Source: Alentia gelatinosa
Taxonomy: Eukaryota; Annelida; Polychaeta; Phyllodocida; Polynoidae
Assembly: GCA_950022655.1 (NCBI GenBank)
Contig: OX465581.1
Span: forward strand, 28,801,300-28,865,299
Reading direction: 5' to 3'
Length of the DNA: 64,000 nt
The notes beneath the pieces were generated by a model that was not told the origin of the DNA, did no database searches, and worked only from the letters and a program-made list of their open reading frames with translations. Position numbers and translations under genes: made by a program. Position 1 is the stretch's first letter. Every line of letters starts with the position of its first letter. This document shows positions 1 to 11,736 of the stretch, piece by piece.

Positions 1-1320
1 CCTTAGGGAGCGGTTTCAAGACACGTAAAACGGTCGGTTGATAGTAGCCCGTGTCAGGCCGTCGTCTCCCTGTGGCCGGTCGATTGATAGGTCTAGGGGA
101 GTAAGGCTGTTCCCTCCCAGGTGCTAAACGCCTGTATTGTACATGATTTGCTTTTCAGGAATCGATGAAGGACCTCCTAGTTCTGGTTAAAGACTGCTAG
201 AATTTTGCCATGGATTTGATGTATTATGCTAATTGTTAGGGTTGCAAAAGGTCTGATATCAAGCCTATAGGTCATGATACACGTTTAATGCTGTTCGGCC
301 TCACAAAGGTGTGGTTTCGAAAGGATGCACTTTGCTGAAGATCTGCTTCATATTTTCTGCTAATAGAATAAGAGATGTTAACGACTTAAATTAGGAGGTG
401 AGAGTTGGTTGGGTTTGCTTGTGAGATCGTTATGTGTCGAGGTACCTTAATTAAAAAGGTTGCAGTTGTCTATGTTGATTATATCTATGTTGATTATATA
501 TATTACTTTCTCCGAGGGGAAACACCTTCGGGTGCGTGTGGTATACACTGTGGTATACACTGAAAGGGGATACTCCTTCGGCGATAGGGTGCCATACTAT
601 GGTTTTAAAATTATGATTGATAGGTTGTCAGTCGTCCTAACATGAAGGGTGTTCATTCACGAAAATTTGTGGTATATTATGTATGCTATCTCTGTCAGGT
701 ATGACTTAAGATAACACTGCTTGTCGTAGCTGTGGGGTACTTGGGGTTTGCGAGGGGGGTGCTACGGGCTGTGTCCTCAATACATTGAGGTATGGGAGTG
801 CTATACATGCTGTTGTGCAGATTTTGAGGGGTTGTCTGCCATGGAAAAAATGATATGGGAGGGGAGGGGAGGAGAGGGACGCGTTGATGCTGGTCCACGG
901 TCGATTGATAATGGACCAAGAGTTGATGGCTTCCTTTTCTCCAGTACCAACGTCCTACTTACAAGGGAGGGGGGTCAGTTGGGTTTTATACTCATGATCT
1001 GTGTGTTCTCCTACTGTTTGTGTATGGGAGTTGGGGGGGTACCGATTCCCGCTATACAACACAGGGGGTTAAACATCGTTCTCATTCCCTCCTTCTGAGG
1101 AGGAGTTCTACATTAATAATGTTGTTTGTGCTACATGTTTATGGCTATTGTATCCGTTTTTATGTTCTATTATGGTGTGTGTTCTTTTTTTATGGTATGG
1201 GATTCACTACAGTGGGAGGAAAGAGGGGTTCCTACGAGGGGGAGAGACTCTTCGGAATAAGGGGGAAGGAAAGGGGAATAAAGGAGACACAGTTCCCTTA
1301 TCGACTGAGTAGGTCCACGA
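1..1320 (+). other. G/T-rich leader upstream of the LINE ORF
   Basis: No convincing gene. The plus strand is G- and T-rich with long G runs, and the phrase GGTCGATTGATA or a close variant recurs near 33, 78, 612 and 898. I read it as 5' untranslated or inter-ORF sequence of the retrotransposon whose main ORF starts at 1321. The left boundary of the element and any ORF1 are not visible and may lie outside the window. The short ORFs here match nothing I recognise. Confidence 0.4.
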
Positions 1321-4300
1321 GTGATACTTCGAACGGTTATGAGTGGGGATAGAGGGCAAAAGAGAGGAAGAGGCAGGGAACTGAGGCTAGGATGCCTAAA
1401 TGTCAACGGGCTGGGGGACAAGGTTAAGAGGAAAGCCATGTTCTCACAATTAAGGACCAAAGCAGACATTTTTATTATGCAGGAAACCCACAGTGAGGGG
1501 GGTACCAACAGACTATGGGAAATGGAATGGGGGGGTACGATGATTTTCTCGAACGGAACTTCTCAGTCAGGGGGGGTGGCTATTGCTCTCCCCACGGACC
1601 CCGATGTGATCCTCCTGGAACAGGTGTCGGATGAGGGGGGGAGGGTAGTGGTTGCCCACCTACAGATAGACGAGGAAGATATAGTTGTGGCTAGTGTGTA
1701 TGCGCCCACTCAGGACAAGCCCCAGCAGCAGATGGAACTACTGACGAGTCTGAAGAATATTTTGTCCAAGTTTAATGAGTTTCCCATCCTTCTGGGGGGG
1801 GACTTCAACGTGGCCCTCATGCCAGAATTTGACCTTGGATGCCAAGGTAGGAAGAGACCCAGTAGATATAGACAGGAACTTGCTGATTTCTTGAATGTGT
1901 TTGACCTCACAGATATCTGGAGAGAAACCCACCCCAATCAAAAGAGATTTACCTTTCGGAGAGCAAGACAATGCTCTAGGATAGATTATTGGTTTATATC
2001 TGATGATTTTAAAAACAAAATTAGGTTTCCGGAGATTGTCTCTGCTCTCCATACTGATCACTCCTTACTTTTGGTACAGTTGGAAAGGCCTTCTCATCAC
2101 AGGGGCCCAGGGTACTGGAAATTTAATAATCTGATGCTAGGGGACAAAGAATACACAACCCAACTAGCAAGCCATATCCAACAGTGGAAGTCCCTGCACT
2201 CGGATTTGAGTCCCGACATAAAATGGGACTTCACCAAATATAGGATCAGGGACTTCACAATGGAGTACACAAGGGAGAAAAGGAAGAGGGAAAACAGGGA
2301 GAAAGAAGTAAACCTCAAAAGGATATCGGTCTTGGAGGAAAAAGATGCCCCTCTGGATGAGGATGAAAGAGAAGAACTTAGTAGCATTAAGAAAGACCTG
2401 GAACAGGCCGAGAGAAGGAAGGCTTTATATCTCATGTTCAAATCAAAGGCCAACTGGGCCTTACATGGAGAGAAACCATCTAAATATTTTCTTAACATTA
2501 TGAAACAGAAGTATAATAGTAAATTGATCTCGCAAATTAAGACAGAAGAGGGGAACATCACCTCCAATCCAGACCTTATCAACCGCAGAATATTCTCCTT
2601 TTATAAGAATCTCTATTCAGACAGGGAAGGGGGAGAGAATCTTTTCGACCATTTAGATGATCTGGTGGATAGGGGAGCTATTCCAACTATTTCTGATATG
2701 GACAGAAATGCAATAGACTTGCCCCTAGAGAGGGAGGAACTCCACAGGACTCTGAAAAAGCTCAATAGTAATAAATGCCCGGGTACGGATGGGCTCACGG
2801 TGGAATTTTATAGGTTTTTTTGGGAAGACATTGGGGACAGTGTTTTTCAATCTCTTAATTATGCAAAGGAAACGAAGTCTCTTAGTACTGAGCAGAAAAG
2901 AGGGGTTTTAACTCTCATTCCTAAGAAGAAGGCCTCTCGAGAGGACATTAGGAATTGGAGACCGATCACCATGCTTAACACCGATTACAAGATCTTAACT
3001 AAACTGCTGGCTGCTAGGATACAGGGCTGTTTGGACTCGGTAGTATACCAGGACCAAACGGGGTTTATGAAAGGGAGATACATTGGTACTAATATCAGAC
3101 TCCTGAGGGATAGCATTTCTTATATGAATAAAAAAAGAATAACAGGTTTTCTCTTGAGCTTAGATTTTGAGAAGGCCTTCGACTCTGTCCGCTGGGATGC
3201 TATAGATAATGCTTTAAGGTTGTATGGCTTCGGTCCTGATTTTTGTCAGTGGGTTCAGATCTTGTACACTGACCCCGAGGTTTGTGTTTCCAACAACGGC
3301 TTCCATACTCAATGGTTCAAGCCCGAGAGAGGCACTCGCCAGGGTTGCTGCCTCTCGCCATACTTATTTATCCTCACTCTAGAACTGTTAGCAATAGCGA
3401 TTAGGGAAAACCCCGGTATTGAAGGGATAAGGCTATCAGGAAAACGGATTAAGTTATCACTGTTCGCAGACGACATGTGTTGCATAGTTAGGGACATGGC
3501 ATCTATACAGAGGGTGGTGGACATTATCAGAATTTTTGGGAATTTGGCAGGCTTGAAGATAAATGAAGAGAAGTCAAAAATACTTCCTGTGGGTACTGGT
3601 CCGGAGGACAGCTTGGCTATCCCTCCGCTCCCGGTTGTTGCCAGAGTGGAAATTTTGGGTATTTTTTTTTGGAACGGAGTTTCACCTAAAGACGACTATA
3701 TGCTGAACTTCAAGAGCAAATTGGACAAATGTGAAGTTATAACCAACTCATGGTCTTTCAAGAATCTTTCACTGAAAGGTAAAGTAACAGTTGTGAATAG
3801 TTTGTTAATCCCTCAACTCTTGTACTGCTCTTCAGCTCTGTTTACCCCAGAGAGAGTTTTTGTGGAATTTCGTAAGATAGTGGCCTCTTTCCTTTGGAAA
3901 GGTGGTTCAAGTAAGGTCTCCTATAGAATGCTTAGGCAGCCAATAGAGCAAGGGGGACTGAAATTGTTAGATTTAAGAATAATGTACGAGGTTTCCAGGA
4001 TCAAATGGGTGTCTAGGTTATGCAAAGAGGACCATCTGCCATGGACCCTTTTTTTCAGGAGTTTCTCAGATGTAAAGACTTCTATATGGGAGTTCTTTCT
4101 TGAAAAGGTGGACTTTAGAGACCCTCCCGGCGTTCCAAAATTCTATAAACAAATAATTAAACAGTGGAGGGATTTATACAACGTACCACCAGGTAGTGAG
4201 AGAGAAAAGCAGAACGACCCTCTCTTAAATAACATGTTTATTCAATGGGACTGGGAAGTTGAGATTATGCTGTTCCGAAGCTGGAGACCCGCAGGTGTTG

Positions 4301-5124
4301 TTCAAGTTAGAGATCTAATACGTGAAAAAAAACTCATGACGAGAGGGGACATTGAGGAGACTTATAATGTAAGATGTGATGAGCGAACTTGGTCTAAAAT
4401 CCAGAAAAATATCCCATGGCTTGGTACGATGTCTTTTGAAAACTTTAAATCAGATTCCATGTGTCTCATGGTTAACGACAATGGAGGTGGTTCGTTCAAT
4501 GTTATGAATTGTATCAATAAAAAGTTTTACAACTTCTTACTGGGTAGGGTAGCGGTGGGATCTCCGGGTCTGGCTTTTTGGAAGGAAACGGCAAAGCACA
4601 AAAACATTTCGGATAAAGGCTGGGCAGAAATCTATAAGAGTGCCTACCAGGCCACACGGGAAACAAAGTTACAGTCTTTTTTTTTCAAGATTATTCATAA
4701 TGTAGTGCCCACTAATTCCTTCCTTTTTAAGATCAGGGTCTTATCTTCACCTGATTGCTCATTTTGTCATGACACTGACTCAATAATTCACTTCTTGGTG
4801 GAATGTCCTATGGTGGTGGTTTTTTGGAAGCAATTGAAAAATTGGCTGAAGGTGTGCGTAGATGTTGCACTAAACATTGATCCGATTGAACTGATAGTCG
4901 GGCTAGGGAATAAAGGCAACCAAGCTAATATGCTTCGTTTTATAAGTCTCCACGCAATGTTCTACATTTTCCGACAAAAATTGTTCTACAACAGCGAGTT
5001 TTCAGTACACAACTGGAGTAGGGAATTTCGAAATAGCCTCTGTGTAGAAAAATATGTATGCAACTTACTAGGTAAAAAGGAGCGGTTTCTTAAATGGAAC
5101 GATATACTGGAGTGCATGATGTAA
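1321..5124 (+). CDS. Tx1/L1-group non-LTR retrotransposon ORF2 (endonuclease-reverse transcriptase)
   Basis: Uninterrupted 1267-codon ORF2-type protein that nicks target DNA and reverse-transcribes its own RNA. An apurinic-type endonuclease occupies about residues 20-255: LNVNG (26-30), QETH with Glu55, GGDFN with Asp161/Asn163, IDYW (221-224), and the terminal TDH at 245-247. A Lys/Glu-rich linker follows (about 305-365). Reverse transcriptase motifs are WRPI (about 546), LDFEKAFD with Asp615, the GTRQGCCLSP block (671-680) and FADD (715-718). A C-terminal CCHC knuckle has C1146, C1149, H1157 and C1162. All catalytic residues I checked are present with no stop or frameshift, so the copy looks young. 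The ATG at 1339 is an equally good start. Endonuclease type and knuckle place it in the L1/Tx1 branch; exact clade not determined. Confidence 0.93.
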   Translation: MILRTVMSGDRGQKRGRGRELRLGCLNVNGLGDKVKRKAMFSQLRTKADIFIMQETHSEGGTNRLWEMEWGGTMIFSNGTSQSGGVAIALPTDPDVILLEQVSDEGGRVVVAHLQIDEEDIVVASVYAPTQDKPQQQMELLTSLKNILSKFNEFPILLGGDFNVALMPEFDLGCQGRKRPSRYRQELADFLNVFDLTDIWRETHPNQKRFTFRRARQCSRIDYWFISDDFKNKIRFPEIVSALHTDHSLLLVQLERPSHHRGPGYWKFNNLMLGDKEYTTQLASHIQQWKSLHSDLSPDIKWDFTKYRIRDFTMEYTREKRKRENREKEVNLKRISVLEEKDAPLDEDEREELSSIKKDLEQAERRKALYLMFKSKANWALHGEKPSKYFLNIMKQKYNSKLISQIKTEEGNITSNPDLINRRIFSFYKNLYSDREGGENLFDHLDDLVDRGAIPTISDMDRNAIDLPLEREELHRTLKKLNSNKCPGTDGLTVEFYRFFWEDIGDSVFQSLNYAKETKSLSTEQKRGVLTLIPKKKASREDIRNWRPITMLNTDYKILTKLLAARIQGCLDSVVYQDQTGFMKGRYIGTNIRLLRDSISYMNKKRITGFLLSLDFEKAFDSVRWDAIDNALRLYGFGPDFCQWVQILYTDPEVCVSNNGFHTQWFKPERGTRQGCCLSPYLFILTLELLAIAIRENPGIEGIRLSGKRIKLSLFADDMCCIVRDMASIQRVVDIIRIFGNLAGLKINEEKSKILPVGTGPEDSLAIPPLPVVARVEILGIFFWNGVSPKDDYMLNFKSKLDKCEVITNSWSFKNLSLKGKVTVVNSLLIPQLLYCSSALFTPERVFVEFRKIVASFLWKGGSSKVSYRMLRQPIEQGGLKLLDLRIMYEVSRIKWVSRLCKEDHLPWTLFFRSFSDVKTSIWEFFLEKVDFRDPPGVPKFYKQIIKQWRDLYNVPPGSEREKQNDPLLNNMFIQWDWEVEIMLFRSWRPAGVVQVRDLIREKKLMTRGDIEETYNVRCDERTWSKIQKNIPWLGTMSFENFKSDSMCLMVNDNGGGSFNVMNCINKKFYNFLLGRVAVGSPGLAFWKETAKHKNISDKGWAEIYKSAYQATRETKLQSFFFKIIHNVVPTNSFLFKIRVLSSPDCSFCHDTDSIIHFLVECPMVVVFWKQLKNWLKVCVDVALNIDPIELIVGLGNKGNQANMLRFISLHAMFYIFRQKLFYNSEFSVHNWSREFRNSLCVEKYVCNLLGKKERFLKWNDILECMM

Positions 5125-5855
5125 ACCAAAGAAACGATCCTGCAAGTGTCCAAGAAACAAACAGTTCTGTGTAGCACCATGTCGGGAGAACAGGGATTTT
5201 TTTAGGGGAGGGCTGGGGTAGGATAGTCCCATGTTCTTCCTCCTAGGTGATTACCCTTTTAACATACCTGAATTATAATAGTACGGTGCTATTTTGTTGT
5301 ATCCTGTCTATTTGTAAGCCAACCGTCCTTGTCTTTGTCTACCGCCGGCTACTCCTTATTTTAAATGTGTAACTGTGTGTTTTTATGTTCTCAGAAAAGG
5401 ATGAAAATGGAAAATAGAGCTTCCTCTACTTGTGGTTCAGGGCAGAAGTAAGGATTTTTTTGTTTTTTATATAGAAGTTGTCTGGTAAGCTTATGCGTAA
5501 ACAGAACTAAGGGGTAGGCAAGGGGGCCTCCTCTAGTTTTCCTCTTCTGGGCAGGAAAGGGAGGGAGAGTAGAACTTTCTGAATTTTGGCCCAGCTTCTG
5601 CCCTCACCTAGGATAAAGTGATATTGCATTGTATAGGTAAATGTAGTACTTAGTTTATATCAGGTACCTTCAGCATCTTGCATAATTTTTTCAAGCACTG
5701 TCAACGTTGGATTGATCACCTGTAGCCACTAGGATATACTATTGTACACGGATGCATAGCTCCTTTATAACTTACTGATGGATTGTACTGTATCGCAAAT
5801 CAATTCGGTTCAATAAATAGAGCAAAGCTCGTGATATAAAAAAAAAAAAAAAAAA
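5125..5855 (+). mobile_element. 3'UTR and poly(A) tail of the LINE
   Basis: About 710 bp of non-coding sequence follow the ORF2 stop. It ends with AATAAA at 5812-5817 and a run of 18 A at 5838-5855, about 20 bp after the signal. This is the expected 3' end of a retrotransposed polyadenylated LINE RNA. No target-site duplication can be tested because the 5' end is not identified. Confidence 0.85.
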
Positions 5856-6671
5856 GGCAGTTGAATTTCGTAAGAACAAAGAGCCAGAATATAGATCTGT
5901 CCCCCCAAGGGGCCTACCATACTGCTAGTTACCTAGTAACTGCTTCATGAACTAACAATGGCTCTGTCCCTTATAGCTTGTTGTGAGACATGGAATATGT
6001 ACCACCCATGTCTCCTTTGCCATCCAAACCAACTTCTTCATGCGAAAACTACATTTCAAAGCACCACAGTCTAGAAGTAGCACTTTGATGCTGAATGTTT
6101 TCCGTGAAAGAATCATTAAGATATCTGTCAGGATATATTGCTGTGTGGTATGATATTGAAGACCATTCACGGGTATGAAGCAGAAGTGCCAAATGAATAT
6201 TTGTAGCAGGTGCCTTCATGATACTGAAAATCTAATATTGCCCGTCAGTGATCACTGAACGAGGCAAATAACCTAATGTATTAATGATTGATCGTTGATT
6301 GTTCCTAGATAGCAATATCGGATTTAAATAACTGAGTATCCATATACACTCCACTTCAAGCAGTCTGAAACCGATTTCTAACAAAACACGCGTATTTCTT
6401 TTCAGATACTACCGGGGAAATACATATACAGTAGAACTCCGCGTAAGCAGACAAACATAATTCCTGTTCTAAGTCTTCGCTTTCACGCGGACCTTTCAAA
6501 GATTTCAGTAAATACTATTATTTTTCAGTAAATACTATTTTGAACTGATTGAAATCGTAATGGCGGAATCTCCTGATATAAATATAGCGGACCTCTCATA
6601 GATATCTACTGTGTAATTTCGACGTGAATCAAGGGACGTAGATACAGAAATGTTTATTCCTGTTCACTTAC
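5856..6671. other. Non-coding stretch, nothing recognised
   Basis: Lies between the LINE poly(A) tail and the candidate exon at 6672. AT-rich, with a short tandem duplication TTCAGTAAATACTAT near 6505-6540. No ORF with family resemblance on either strand. Confidence 0.5.
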
Positions 6672-6800
6672 GGGTCATCCATAGCCGGACAGGTCCTGCA
6701 GGTCTGACCAGGGTCAGGAGCAGGGCAAACACTCCCACCAGCGTGGCTGGGTCATGGGGGTGAACCCCGGAAGCCATGTTGACAAACATGGAATCGCTAT
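6672..6800 (-). CDS. Candidate first coding exon with signal peptide
   Basis: A 129-bp segment on the minus strand bounded by good splice signals: acceptor CTCTTTCAG before 6800 and donor GTAAGT after 6672. One frame is open throughout. It contains ATG at 6787-6789 and a second ATG at 6775-6777 with an ideal context (AACATGG). From the second ATG it reads 35 codons beginning MASGVHPHDP, then a hydrophobic stretch VGVFALLLTLV, then RPAGP, and leaves the exon in phase 1. A hydrophobic N-terminal segment ending at a phase-1 intron is common in secreted proteins and receptors. The rest of the gene would lie left of the window, beyond the LINE, with a 5'UTR exon to the right. I do not recognise the protein. 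It could also be an internal transmembrane exon or a chance ORF. Confidence 0.45.
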
Positions 6801-8438
6801 CTGAAAGAGATGAAAGACAAAGTGAATATTTGGCTAAGACTTACAGCTGAATAGAATACAGATGCTCGAATCTATAATGCAATACTGATTACCCATGACT
6901 GACCTGTTTCGATGGCTTCAATCCTTCACTAATACTGGTTACATAGCAGGCTGACTTTTTGTTTTTCTCTATTGGAGCATCTGTCAATCAATACATTTTT
7001 CCTTTTGTATGATCTAATACAAATTCAGGTCTGAACTAGCAAAACTTTTACATGGGGCACATGTACATCTAGAATTCATCATAACTTAATAATACCTGAA
7101 ATACGTTACCCATTTAACTAAATTCGGAAATATTGTTTGATTATGAATGTAAACCAGAACTCCCAAAAGGCAACTTATTAGTCAGGTCCTATATGATAGT
7201 GCCCAATTGAGATTGAGATATGCAGTTTGAAAACTAGACGTACTCACTAGACACAATTCTTCGTATCAGATATGGACATTGTCCCACGTACGACCTAATG
7301 GCTTCAGAGTGATATATTTCTGGTGCATAATAACAAGGTTGGGATGATATGAGGAGAAGAGGAGGATGTAATATTGTTTCTATGACGGGAGGAACATTCG
7401 AGATCAATACCGGGAATCCTAGAAAAAGGGAAGGCCGTGAATCGGAATGCTTCAAGTTGTGCAACTTCAAAGGGATATCTTATCTAGAACACGCTAGGCA
7501 ATCTGAAAGCAAAACTTTCTGATAAAGAACCCACAAAGCCACTGCCTCAAAGCGCCCAATCGTGCAGGTCACGCGACTACTCTCATGGCTGCGAGAGCCT
7601 GCGAGAGCTTACACGAGAATAGAATATTTCGCTACCACATCGCCTCGGCAGGTTTCTCCCAAACTCCCTGCACCATGTACACCCCTCCCCTGTACACGTT
7701 CTGCGGCAAACCATGGCGTCATTCCCCCAGTGACCTTTTGCTGATGGTGACTTTAGAGTACTGTGACCTCCATAGAAAGCGTCGGCGTGACCTCTGCAAC
7801 CTGCGGCTGCGTACGCAGAGGAGGAAAAGGCCTCCTACACCGGCGCACAAAGCGCGTCATTGTGGAGCATTGTGATGGCTGAAACCAGCGTCGATTGGCG
7901 CCCGCCCGAGCTGCTGGGCGTCGCCCCACGACGAAGTACGGGTAGGAGCATGGAGGTGGTGGGGGCAGAGTGTCACTGCTGAACCAGAGGATGCTTCCGT
8001 CCTGTTCAGGAGAGAAACAGCCCCCACACTGTGTGTAAACATGTAACTCCACTGCGCATGCCCCAGGCTGATTGCCGGCGGGTGGTGAGGTTTAACCAAA
8101 GACCGCCGTTTGTAAAGCACCGTGTTAACTGGCGGCCTCTCCATGTATCAAAAGTGCTCCCCTTTGGTGTCCGTCTGAAAGCGCTTGTTTTCAGATACAG
8201 AATCGGAAACCAACAACCTCCCCGATAGCGATATGAAGATATTTATACTAATGCCACTCGGATTATTCAACAGAAGAAGCCACCGGAGAACCTAACGGGA
8301 TGTGTGTAGACTTTCAATGAATGATCAAACACAACATTATACTTTAGACACATCCAGTGGGCAGCGTATGTGACATGCAAGCTGAACAGGGCACGAAAGG
8401 TCAGGGCTCATGGGAGCATCATTCCCAAGAGTGTTTGG

Positions 8439-8441
<3 letters not shown>
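6801..8441. other. Non-coding stretch with CpG-rich patch 7555-8225
   Basis: 6801-7550 is ordinary AT-rich sequence. From about 7555 to 8225 it becomes GC- and CpG-rich, then reverts. Several short ORFs overlap in the patch on both strands, but none has family features or consistent splice sites. Possible cis-regulatory sequence, by composition only. Confidence 0.35.

Positions 8442-8507
<66 letters not shown>
8442..8507. repeat. (TA)n microsatellite
   Basis: A perfect alternating TA run of about 66 bp. The tyrosine/isoleucine repeat ORFs it creates on both strands are artefacts. Confidence 0.98.
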
Positions 8508-8509
<2 letters not shown>

Positions 8510-8773
8510 CTTTGGGGGGAAGTTCCCGGGGACGTTCCATGAATCTTTTGTATACAGTTTGTATATCTACATGACATACACATATATAGGCAAGCATGCA
8601 AGATACAAAATAAAATAAGTAGCTCTAGACATATCATAGGAATTTACATGATATGGGAAACACATTTGAGACATGTTGACCCCCTGCAAATCTAGCAAGC
8701 AGCTTGAAGAACTTGATAGAGTTAATATCTCCAGTAGAGTAATCCACGCAGATCGCGATAGGGTCATTATTAT

Positions 8774-8807
8774 TATTATTATTTTTTTTTTTTAAAGCAG
8801 CTTTATT
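8774..8807 (-). repeat. Minus-strand poly(A) tail with AATAAA
   Basis: Read on the minus strand, AATAAA (8802-8807) is followed about 10 bp later by a run of 12 A and then (TAA)n. This is the 3' signature of a polyadenylated transcript or retroposed copy. The sequence upstream on that strand (about 8810-10200) has no recognisable coding capacity, so the parent element is unknown. Confidence 0.5.
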
Positions 8808-10329
8808 GTGCATAAAACATGTTACAATCTTAAGAAAAGTGCATCTATGGATATTCTAATCTATGATATCCATGAAAGAATGTCATGAAGAACTTAGACA
8901 ATATGCTAAACCCTATGTAACTCTGATATGCTGCTTGTTTTTGGGGCTACGTGAGCTTTTGGGTTTACAGTAATAGACAGAGCAGCCTTTTTGTCAATTA
9001 TCAAACATTTCAATCGTCATCAAGCATATCATCATATTGCAGTTAAGGGACTACAAAGATCTTCAATATGTGAAGTATTAAGGCCCAAGGACAGAGACAC
9101 TGTGATGCAAAAATATAGACACCATGCGAAGATAGAAATATACAGTACAGGACATTATTAGTCTAAACCGATCCTTGGTGGCAAATTAAAGTCCAGGAAG
9201 CGGGCTATATCGTTAAGGATTGATTGATGCACATTGATGACATAACTACCTTGAATTCTTTGGTAAAACGTGTATAATCTATATCTAGCCGCTCTGATAA
9301 TGTGCCGTATAATAACCACTTATAGAAGCATAGTGAAGCAGTGAATTATTTCATGAACAATTTGAGCTATGGACAACATCGGTTGAAATTTGATGTGCAT
9401 CGGCAAAGAAAGTGAGGATAATTTAATATATTGTTATTGAGCCCAGGAAAACGCACTCATATGCGTCACCTAGAGGTTAGAATGGACTTCCAGCTTGCTG
9501 AAGAAAAGCCAACTCGTCACTTTGAAGATAAAGGTTTCACTATGTCAATCCTGTCATAAATTGATGAATACTTAGTTATGGATACTCTAATCTGCTACTA
9601 GAAAAGGAAACTATTAGATGATAATAATGGCTAAATGTGGTATTTACATTTTCAGACAGGCCTAACTGTGCTGTAATCAGATTGTCAAATCTGATGGGAC
9701 AGACTTGACTAACCAGTTTCACTCTCATCCCCCATTCATAACACTCTGGGCTTGAAGCCACTCTATTTTACAGTCATGCCATAATAACCCCACACCCTTC
9801 CCTCCCACGGTGCACCCAACTACCTCTTCTGACCAGCTAGGCACACTCAACGGCTGGTTTGATCTGGCTCACTTCTCTGATACCACTCTAACTTCACAAT
9901 GCATTTACATTTCAAACCGTCAGACCTGATTGTGTAGCATTAGAACTTACATATATGATGGGCCAAACCATTATCTATGGCATTTAAAGTACCTGATGGA
10001 ACAGACTTAACAGCATTCAAACCATAGCTATTCCAGATTGAACAACCCATGGTGTCTACATTCTAAAAATGAAAGTGCTAAACTCATTTAAACAAAAAAC
10101 AACAAAACTTGGAGAAAAGTAAAAAAATATGTATGCGATAAACAGTTGGAGCAAAACTAAATTCCTGTACACATGCGATAGAGCAAAGGCTGAAAGTAGG
10201 AGTATGTACATGTGCCAAACAGCCATGTGTCCATTGATATATTGGACGTGTCAAAGAGATGCATTCACATTCAAAACAGTATTCCTGGCATTCAGCTGAC
10301 GCTGTACCATAACAGTGCCACCTTCACTG
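8808..10329. other. AT-rich stretch, no gene seen
   Basis: Possibly includes the body of the retroposed unit ending at 8774-8807 on the minus strand. I see no coding sequence, inverted repeat or tandem array in it. Confidence 0.35.
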
Positions 10330-10905
10330 ATTGAGTAAACCTTATTCACGGCACAGCTATGCGGGAAGCCACATGCCGATTTAATAGGCTTGAATGTCGC
10401 GAACCGGCAGCGGATGCCTCTGTGGTGAATGGATGTGAAATCGATTGGACATAAAAGTTTAGAGGCGGAGAGGCGTCGGGCGCACACACCTGGGGTGGTG
10501 TATGTCGATCACCCCAGCAGCCGTGACTGGCTCTGTCTGTGAGAGGGGCCCTGCCGCTGACGATCGCTGCTATAAAGGTCATGTTGAGCTGTTTAATGTC
10601 GCATCTGGAGCTGCTCAGCCCGGTACCAGCTCACGGGCTGGATTTTTGAAATTCCGGAATGTCCCTCAGTTCTGTGCAAGAAGGATTCACGAAAGCCGCC
10701 GTGAAGCCCCCGACGACGCTATTGTCGGAACTGTCAATGAATACCCCACGGGCAAATACATATAAACACGAGCAGGGGTGGCAGATCTACTGTTTCCAAT
10801 CATTGCCTCCTTCACGACTCCATCGCTTCTTGCAGCTAACCTTGATCTCTGTAAATAGAACAGATACTGAGGCCTATCTGGTTTTGGCTAATCCTACAAA
10901 AAGTT
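10330..10905. promoter_or_regulatory. CpG-rich patch, possible cis-regulatory element
   Basis: GC- and CpG-rich island in AT-rich surroundings. Contains the palindrome ATTCCGGAAT (10651-10660), which combines ETS-type CCGGAA and STAT-type TTC..GAA cores, and an AAGGTCA half-site near 10575. Overlapping short ORFs on both strands have no family resemblance. Regulatory function is inferred from composition and motifs only. Confidence 0.25.
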
Positions 10906-11732
10906 CCTAGGGTGTGTTCGCGAATCGGGGAACAGAGCCTGTCTGTGTTCATGTACATTACCCCTTTATCAACCGTCATCATTTGGTATTGCTAATCCAT
11001 TATCACTTAGTAATGGAAGTCCATGCCATAGTTACCTCAGAAGTTGCTCAGTCGTTACACCCGCCAACCCCTTTTTAACCAAGGTAGTCCTCCATAGCTG
11101 GGGCTATCACTCAAGCCACCCCAATGACCCCTTCCTCTCTCCCCTGACAGTAATGACCGGTAATCCTGACCACAAGATAGAGGACACCTCCGGCTGGCCA
11201 GCGGCTGTATTTCGGGGGTCCCCCAGTACCCATTCGTGTACGTGCACGTCCCCGGAAAAGGTCATGCATTATGCGCAGACGTGAGCGGGTGGTGAGGCAG
11301 ACATGGCATTGAGCAAAGGGATATGGTTTTTCAGCTTGGGGCATGATGTAAAAGGGTGGAGGTTGAATGAGGCAGAGGGGAATGGGTGGTAAAATGGAGT
11401 TGGGGTTTGGATGGGGATACCAATGACAGGGTAGGACGGCCATGCCTTTGTAATATATGTGTCTGGGGGTTAGTTGGGGATAATAGGGTGGAATGGCGGA
11501 TACGGTGCATGTATCTCTCCGTACCCTAAATATCAGCCCTTTTCTAATGCCTTTTTTTAAATTCCTGGAGGCTGCTCTTCATATGTGAATTAAAGCATAT
11601 ATGTCTTGGTACCAAATATCCCTATCGATAGAAATCAAAACCCAAAAGAGCTCATCATGTAAAATATTTTCTACCATTATGGGGTCCAGTATCCTGATAC
11701 CAAGCTGCACGAAAAAATATGCGCTTGGTATT
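10906..11732. other. Non-coding stretch, partly within palindromic element E
   Basis: No gene seen. The right part (about 11600-11730) has CTTGGTACCAA and later ATACCAAGCTGC and GCTTGGTATT, short inverted words just left of the hairpin at 11737. It may be the body of that element. The terminal TTTATCC...CCCC repeats of the other copies are not visible here. Confidence 0.35.
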
Positions 11733-11736
11733 TATA

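Noticed and set aside
5213..5226. GGGGTAGGATAG in the LINE 3'UTR, resembling the end of the palindromic family body
   Set aside because: No matching inverted end, inner block or hairpin nearby; likely chance.
8337..8637. ORFs with long Tyr-Ile repeats
   Set aside because: Translation of a (TA)n microsatellite on either strand.
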